Of a stretch of DNA of 64,000 nt, positions 58,418-64,000 are shown piece after piece (the stretch's first letter is position 1; the number at the start of each line of letters is the position of its first letter). Source of the stretch: Gammaproteobacteria bacterium. GTDB taxonomy: Bacteria; Pseudomonadota; Gammaproteobacteria; Enterobacterales; Psychrobiaceae. The notes below the pieces were generated by a model. That model did not search any database, had not been told where the DNA came from, and saw nothing but the letters and a program-made list of their open reading frames with translations. The position numbers and the translations under genes were made by a program. The stretch is from positions 57,207-121,206 of the forward strand of contig JABSRU010000006.1 in assembly GCA_013214965.1 (NCBI GenBank). Direction: 5' to 3'.

Positions 58418-60576
58418 TGCACAACACCCTGCTTAATTTTACCTTGCTTTAATTGCTGTAATACTTGATCTTTTGCACCATCAGCAACGACTTTTCCCTT
58501 TTCTAACACAATAATTCGGTCTACTAAAGCGAGCAAATGCATTTTATGAGTGATTAGGATCATCGTTCTATCGGTGACAGTCGCTAAAATTGACTCAACA
58601 AATTGCTTTTCAGAGCGAGCATCTAAACTCGCGGTCGGTTCGTCGAGCAATAGAATAGAAGGATCATTTAAAATTGCTCGCGCTAATGCAATTGATTGCC
58701 TTTGACCACGGGACAATGCGCGACCACCTTCTCCAACTTGGCGATCTAAACCTTGCGTTTCAGTATTGGTAAATAACCCGACTCCGGATAATTGCACTGC
58801 TCTAATTAACTGGAATTCTGTGACCTGCCGGGCGCCAAACAATATATTGTCTCGAATAGTGCCATGCACTAACGTAATGTCCTGTGGTAGATAACCGAAG
58901 TTATGTCTAATATCACTTGGGTGGACCTGGTGGTGATTAAGGCCATCAAAGCGTAAACTGCCCGATGTAGGTTGGTATAACCCTAAAAATAACTTTGCTA
59001 ATGTTGTTTTTCCCGAACCATTGCGACCAATTATCGCTATTTTTTCACCAGACTTAATTGAGATCGACATCGGATATAATGCCGGCTTATCCTCATCTGG
59101 ATACTCAAAGCCTAGATTTTCGGCGTCAATTTGTCCTGATAATTTAGCTCGACTCGCAAGATGCCCTTTATCTTCAAATTCGCCAGTTTGCTCCATTAAG
59201 CTATCAAGCTGGCGTAATGCACTGATCGTTTGATTAGACCTTGTCATTAACGATGCCAATTTGACCATCGGGGATATTGCACGTCCCGATAACATCACCG
59301 CGGCAATGATTCCGCCCATCGAGATCAAGTTATCAGACACCCGATAAACCCCCAGCACTACAACCCCAACCACGGTAATTTGCACCACAAAGCTTGCAAA
59401 GTTAGTGACTGAGTTAGTAATTATTTTCGATTTAAGCTGCCAAGTAGAAGTATGCCCGATCATTTGCTGCCAAGCATTTTGCACGACACCTTCAGCACCA
59501 TTGGCTTTAATCGATTCTAATGAACTCAAGCATTCAATAAGATGCCCATGACGTAACCCTGAGAATTTATTTGTTTCTTCAATCGCCGCCCGCAATTTAG
59601 GCTGTGTTATCAAGGTATAACCTAAGATCAAAATAGTAGCAATAATAGGTAATACCACTAAATCACCTGCAACGACCCAAATCACCAACATAAATAATGC
59701 CGCGAAGGGTAAATCAACCAATGCAGTCACGGTCGCTGATGACAAAAACTCTCGAACACTATCAAATTCACTTAATTGCCTTGCCATACCACCGACACTA
59801 GAGGCACGCCTTTCTAGAGGGATCCCCATCACTTTAGCAAACAATTTTGAAGAGACTTGTAGATCGACTTTTTTCCCTGCAACATCAATTAAATAACTTC
59901 GGAGCTGTTTTAAAATCAAATCGAAAATATAAGCGATTCCAGCACCAATTGCTAAAACCCATAACGATTCGAAGGCTAAATTTGGCACGACTTTATCGTA
60001 AATATTCATCACAAACAGCGGTGATACTAACGCAAATATATTGACCAAAATAGACGCAATGATGACATCACGGTAAATAGGAGTAGCTTGTTGAATGTGC
60101 TGCCACAACCAATGCTTTGTGTTGTCATTAACGTGAACATCAAAATGGCGATCACCACGATATTGCTGCTTGATTAAAAAAATATAACCGACAAAGACCG
60201 ATTCCAAATCTTCAATCGACAGCTTCTCTTGACCACCGGTTTCAGACATTGTAATGACAGCACAATTATCATCAAAGTCTATCCGATGTAAAATACACGC
60301 TTGCTTATCTTTTAATAACAGAATGCAAGGTAACAACATACTTGGTAATTCATTAAGTCCTTTACGCGTTAACTTAGCACTTAAACCTGCTCGGTCTGCA
60401 GCCTGTGGAAGTAGTTCCGGTGATAGCAGGCTATCAGACAGCGGTAAGCCCGCAGATAACGCCTGTGCAGAACAAGGTGTACCGAAATGCTCAGTCAATA
60501 AGACTAAGCTATCAAGCAGTGGATCACGATTAGTATCTTGATCAGGGTTAATAAACCATTGAGATGATGAAAGCAC
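58414..60576 (-). CDS. lapB: Type I secretion ABC transporter (LapB type) with C39-like domain
   Basis: Exports the adhesin. 720 residues: an N-terminal C39 peptidase-like domain (about 20-135) without the catalytic Cys, as in LapB/HlyB; six membrane helices (about 165-440); and a nucleotide-binding domain. Walker A is IIGRNGSGKTTLAKLF near residue 517, the signature loop is ALSRGQRQSIALARA (Arg in place of the first usual Gly), Walker B is SILLLDEPTASLD, and the H-loop is ILITHKM. It starts 53 bases after the adhesin stop and overlaps lapC by four bases, so adhesin, transporter and adaptor are probably one operon. Confidence 0.94.
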   Translation of the reverse strand: MLSSSQWFINPDQDTNRDPLLDSLVLLTEHFGTPCSAQALSAGLPLSDSLLSPELLPQAADRAGLSAKLTRKGLNELPSMLLPCILLLKDKQACILHRIDFDDNCAVITMSETGGQEKLSIEDLESVFVGYIFLIKQQYRGDRHFDVHVNDNTKHWLWQHIQQATPIYRDVIIASILVNIFALVSPLFVMNIYDKVVPNLAFESLWVLAIGAGIAYIFDLILKQLRSYLIDVAGKKVDLQVSSKLFAKVMGIPLERRASSVGGMARQLSEFDSVREFLSSATVTALVDLPFAALFMLVIWVVAGDLVVLPIIATILILGYTLITQPKLRAAIEETNKFSGLRHGHLIECLSSLESIKANGAEGVVQNAWQQMIGHTSTWQLKSKIITNSVTNFASFVVQITVVGVVVLGVYRVSDNLISMGGIIAAVMLSGRAISPMVKLASLMTRSNQTISALRQLDSLMEQTGEFEDKGHLASRAKLSGQIDAENLGFEYPDEDKPALYPMSISIKSGEKIAIIGRNGSGKTTLAKLFLGLYQPTSGSLRFDGLNHHQVHPSDIRHNFGYLPQDITLVHGTIRDNILFGARQVTEFQLIRAVQLSGVGLFTNTETQGLDRQVGEGGRALSRGQRQSIALARAILNDPSILLLDEPTASLDARSEKQFVESILATVTDRTMILITHKMHLLALVDRIIVLEKGKVVADGAKDQVLQQLKQGKIKQGVVQ

Positions 60577-60629
60577 TTAGTATCTATTTCCTTGAAATAT
60601 CCAACAACTGGAAAGATATCGATTTAACA

Positions 60630-63600
60630 TTATAATATAAAATCGTTTAAATCATCGTGCACTGCTACCATTGAGTCATCCTTAACGATTATCGGTTTGT
60701 CGGTGGAATGTAGCAGCCCCTGAATTTGGCTATTACTTACAACAACGTATTGATTCAAATCAACATCAGCCGTAACGTTCTGAATCATATAAGCAGCTAA
60801 TTCTTCCAAATCGACTAACCTTTGTTCATTATCTGACTTGAAATTAATTGTTAAGAATTGCTCTATCGTGTCAGTTTCGTTCACTAACAATAAATCACTT
60901 AATTCTAGGTGATTACCTAGCTCAAGCTCGACACCAATCACATCGTCGGTTATTGAATCATTTTCATTACCGAGCCACTTAAAAATTTCACTAACGGCCT
61001 GTTGCTCTGAAGCCTCAACTTGAATATTGGTATATTGTTCAATCATTTCACCAACATGCTGCATTGCTTCGGTTTCTGACACGGCTTGCTCGCCAGTTTC
61101 AGCAAACAGAATATCTCGAAGCTCTTGTTCTGAGATAGTTGCTAAATTAAAACTATTATCACTAAATGCTGCGTGCATCGCTGCTGTAATGACAATGCCA
61201 TCATTAGCGTTACCGTTTTCATCTAATGACTGTAATAACACCGCCATATTTTCAACATATTGGTCGCTCATATCACCACGTTCGATATCAGCAATATCTT
61301 GTAAGAATACTTGACCATCACTAATTTGGGTTATATCTACTGAGCCAATAATAATATTACCGAGCGCGAATGTAACCGTATCGCCGTCATTATAGGCAAA
61401 TGAACCTTTATCCGTGGTTAAACCGGACAAACCGGTCGACGTCGTATATTTTAACCCAGCAACAATACCATCAATAATGACCGCCGAATTTGAAGTAACA
61501 TGAAGATACTGTGGATTAGCCGCATCACCATTATATTGATATTTATCGCCATTCTCGAAAATAATATATTCAGCACTTTCAACCGTGATATTAAAAAAAC
61601 GACCAGAGTTTAATACAATGGATTGTACTCCATTAACATCCACACTAACGATATTGATACCACCGACACCATCTACGCCATCAATATCAGCGGCATTAAG
61701 ATCTTTGATATAAAGAGTATCCGTACCAGAACCTAATTTAATCGTTTCGGTACTTTTGATCCGACTAGAATTTAGCGTCAGCACATCGTCACCACTACCT
61801 AAATCAATCTTAGCGTGATGCCTCATTTTATTAATCGTTAAATTATCATCGCCATCGCCTAAACTGATAGTGACAGAATGACGTACATAACCATGAAGCA
61901 CTACGGTATCATCACCTAAACCGGTTTCAATATTGACTCTATTACCCAGCCTATTCTCAACAATCACTAAATCATCAAAATCACTGACTTCAATATCATT
62001 ATCATTGATCATTTGATGTAATAAGTTTGTCTTTCCCTCCGGCGTCGAGACTTCATTACCAACTTTTAATTCAATATGTTGATGAGCATAATCGCTATCT
62101 AAACCCGTTTGAGTTTGAATAACATTAAAAGAGCTAACACCCACCGGAATAATTATCCCATCACCGGCAGCATTTAATACCACGCCATCGCTAAATTGTA
62201 ATGAAGTAATATCGGTAGATAAATTACCATCATCAATGAATGAGAAACTATATTCTTCTTCGCTAGTTGAAGGCCCGTTGATAGTGACAGTAAATAGTAT
62301 CTGGTCGGTTGTCAGTGCTTGTGCCATTCCGACTGAAGAAACTTGATAATTATTATCGAATTTCACCGAAACATTTAACGTAATATTATCAGTTCGATCA
62401 CCATCACTATCAACCAGACTAATTGTTAACTGCTCATTAAGATCTGTACGACTAGAAACAACGATTTTAGTCTGATAGCTATAGTCTCCTGTGAGAAAAT
62501 TAATATTATAGACACCATCACTACCCTGAATTGCCTGTACTATATTATCAGGGTCATAAGAGTAAGTATTATTTCCAATAGTAATCGATAATAGGTGTCC
62601 GCCATCAGCACCATAAGATAATTGATTTAAACTACCACTATCATCAAAAATATTACTTGAGAACGTGGTTATTAAATCATTTAAAACCGCTTCATTTAAA
62701 TTTATAACATCGGAAATATTAGTCGCAGGGCGTGAAATATTATCGCCCTCAAAAGTCGATAATAAAAATAAATCACTTAATACGGTAGGAGTGTTCATGC
62801 TATAGGTAAATAACGCATCAATATCGCCACCAGTAACAAAATCCTTCCATTCATTTTTTATATATTCTAAGGAGTCTTCACGTCTGCTCGAATTATAGAA
62901 ATCAGTTGTGTTACCATCACCAAAGAAATATACAAAATCCTGATCTGCTTCTGGCTTTGTTTCATAATTTCCCTGAGTATCTTTGCCATATGCTCCTTCG
63001 ATAGTTTCACGAAGTCCTTGTTCAATATCAGTCGAACCACCAGATGTTAACGTAAAGTCAAATGCTTCTCCGTTAGGTATAGCAACCCAATTAGTTGTCT
63101 CTGCGCGACCATTAAAAAATTGAATAATGTTGATATTAACGCTACCAAGATCATCATACTCTTTAATCAACGATTCTATCGCATGTTTAGTTAAATCAAG
63201 ATCAAACGGTCGCATACTTCCAGAGCCATCGACAATAAACGTTAGATTAGTAACTATAAGTGCTATTTCGATTTCTATAGATTCAATTTCTGAAACAGGA
63301 ACGTCATCGACAATTTTAATTAATAAATTAGCTGAAGCTGTTGTACCGTTTGTTGCTACGGTCGTGTAAGAGAAAGTGTCAGTAAAAATATTATTGGCAT
63401 CAGCAGTACTATGGCTAACATTATTATTTAAGGTATAAGTATAATCACCATTTTCACTAACAATTAATGTATTACCTTGGGCGGTTATTATAGATACATT
63501 ACCATTTACATCAACAACTTCGCCATTAATTTCACTTAATAAAGAGCCAGATGACAGCGAGTCATTATCAAATAAATTCCCTGTTATTTCTGTAGGCGCA

Positions 63601-64000
63601 TTACTATCACCTGCGGCTGTGCCAGTAGAAAGGCCGGATTCATAAACAATGCCCTCATCATCATTAGCTTCATTACTAAAAACGCTATATTCCTGAGTAT
63701 CCGTCGCCGTCACGACGTTACCGGCTGTGTCCGTGGTCGTCACTTGCGCATCAACGATTAAATCAGGATCATTAACTAAGGCACTGCCCGGAACATCGAT
63801 ACTAAAGGTGTTCCCTGCTAACACCACGCCGGTATATTGGGTGCCATTAATGGTTATTGTCACGGTATCGTTGACTTTAACATCACCGCCAACGGTACCG
63901 GTAATGGCAACATTAGCGCCTGCTTCTGCGGCGTTAATGATGTTATCAGCGGTGATATTATCTAAAGTGATTTCAGCGTTCGGCGCGGTGGTATCAACCG
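60630..64000 (-). CDS. Giant type I-secreted adhesin (LapA/BpfA type), C-terminal part with vWA and RTX repeats
   Basis: The frame runs from 60630 through the right window edge, giving the last 1123 or so residues of a much larger protein. In protein order: the end of a bacterial Ig-like repeat array (starting at the edge with [20 protein letters not shown] and ending near 63680); a VCBS-like segment ([14 protein letters not shown]). Next is a von Willebrand factor A domain with the metal site IVDGSGSM near nucleotide 63235; a Calx-beta-like stretch; degenerate RTX repeats ([27 protein letters not shown]) at about 61910-61720; and a tail of about 360 residues. The tail includes [15 protein letters not shown] and [17 protein letters not shown] and ends DLNDFIL, probably the secretion signal. 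The N-terminal retention module and LapG site lie outside the window. Confidence 0.92.
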   Translation of the reverse strand, partial: VDTTAPNAEITLDNITADNIINAAEAGANVAITGTVGGDVKVNDTVTITINGTQYTGVVLAGNTFSIDVPGSALVNDPDLIVDAQVTTTDTAGNVVTATDTQEYSVFSNEANDDEGIVYESGLSTGTAAGDSNAPTEITGNLFDNDSLSSGSLLSEINGEVVDVNGNVSIITAQGNTLIVSENGDYTYTLNNNVSHSTADANNIFTDTFSYTTVATNGTTASANLLIKIVDDVPVSEIESIEIEIALIVTNLTFIVDGSGSMRPFDLDLTKHAIESLIKEYDDLGSVNINIIQFFNGRAETTNWVAIPNGEAFDFTLTSGGSTDIEQGLRETIEGAYGKDTQGNYETKPEADQDFVYFFGDGNTTDFYNSSRREDSLEYIKNEWKDFVTGGDIDALFTYSMNTPTVLSDLFLLSTFEGDNISRPATNISDVINLNEAVLNDLITTFSSNIFDDSGSLNQLSYGADGGHLLSITIGNNTYSYDPDNIVQAIQGSDGVYNINFLTGDYSYQTKIVVSSRTDLNEQLTISLVDSDGDRTDNITLNVSVKFDNNYQVSSVGMAQALTTDQILFTVTINGPSTSEEEYSFSFIDDGNLSTDITSLQFSDGVVLNAAGDGIIIPVGVSSFNVIQTQTGLDSDYAHQHIELKVGNEVSTPEGKTNLLHQMINDNDIEVSDFDDLVIVENRLGNRVNIETGLGDDTVVLHGYVRHSVTISLGDGDDNLTINKMRHHAKIDLGSGDDVLTLNSSRIKSTETIKLGSGTDTLYIKDLNAADIDGVDGVGGINIVSVDVNGVQSIVLNSGRFFNITVESAEYIIFENGDKYQYNGDAANPQYLHVTSNSAVIIDGIVAGLKYTTSTGLSGLTTDKGSFAYNDGDTVTFALGNIIIGSVDITQISDGQVFLQDIADIERGDMSDQYVENMAVLLQSLDENGNANDGIVITAAMHAAFSDNSFNLATISEQELRDILFAETGEQAVSETEAMQHVGEMIEQYTNIQVEASEQQAVSEIFKWLGNENDSITDDVIGVELELGNHLELSDLLLVNETDTIEQFLTINFKSDNEQRLVDLEELAAYMIQNVTADVDLNQYVVVSNSQIQGLLHSTDKPIIVKDDSMVAVHDDLNDFIL

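Noticed and set aside
61720..61930. Short-period repeats in the adhesin read as a possible CRISPR or tandem DNA repeat
   Set aside because: The period is protein-level (RTX nonapeptide-like); the DNA copies are too diverged and there are no spacers.

Overview
The window is a chromosomal segment of a marine-type gammaproteobacterium, most likely Alteromonadales. The evidence is gene order and protein character: hemA|lolB-ispE-prs, purH-purD, hemC-hemD-hemX-hemY, class I adenylate cyclase next to cyaY|lptM-lysA-dapF-DUF484-xerC-yigB-uvrD, and ubiE-ubiJ-ubiB-tatABC-tatD-hemB. The seven-gene adhesin cluster at the right end has the order I know from Shewanella (bpfA-rtxB-rtxD-aggA-ompA-bpfG-bpfD). 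The DNA is moderately AT-rich. I would not name a genus from this alone (Shewanella, Psychrobium or Colwellia relatives all fit).

Layout. 1-3130: 5' part of hemA (minus), then lolB-ispE-prs closed by a terminator. 3.2-5.0 kb: azlCD branched-chain amino acid exporter and a decayed solute-binding-protein gene. 5.1-8.0 kb: purHD. 8.0-18.2 kb: an acetyltransferase and a signalling block: a PAS/GGDEF/EAL protein, and on the minus strand a very large hybrid histidine kinase, a REC-GGDEF response regulator and a PQQ-type sugar dehydrogenase. 18.2-18.8 kb: a non-coding-looking gap that holds the remains of a DUF1538 membrane protein gene. 18.8-27.7 kb (minus): glycosyltransferase, Cys-less asparagine-synthetase-like protein, polysaccharide deacetylase and DUF2914 protein, followed by hemCDXY. 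27.8-31.7 kb: a secreted TPR protein, cyaA and a carboxylesterase. 31.7-40.9 kb: cyaY, then lptM-lysA-dapF-DUF484-xerC-yigB and uvrD with three small accessory genes. 40.9-41.1 kb: a 195-bp MITE-like element. 41.1-43.6 kb: glycerophosphodiesterase, rarD and a 2OG-Fe(II) oxygenase. 43.7-52.3 kb: ubiEJB, tatABC, a secreted protein of unknown function, tatD, a 7TM diguanylate cyclase and hemB. 52.3-64.0 kb (minus): the Lap/Bpf adhesin system, read from a giant adhesin (cut by the window edge) through its type I secretion machinery to the LapG protease and the LapD c-di-GMP receptor.

How the genes work together. Two themes recur. One is tetrapyrrole synthesis (hemA, hemCD(XY), hemB all within 52 kb). 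The other is cyclic-di-GMP: three proteins with apparently active GGDEF domains lie on the same 64 kb as a complete LapD/LapG-controlled surface adhesin. In the known Pseudomonas/Shewanella logic, high c-di-GMP makes LapD hold LapG, so the adhesin stays on the surface; low c-di-GMP frees LapG, which cuts it.

The least expected items are two gene remnants, the MITE-like element with 26-bp terminal inverted repeats, azlC with no ordinary start codon where homology begins, a Cys-less asparagine-synthetase-like gene in a small glycan cluster, and a vWA-bearing adhesin C-terminus with a long tail after its RTX repeats. I see no clearly new multi-gene system, no CRISPR array, no tRNA or rRNA gene, no prophage and no intact transposase.
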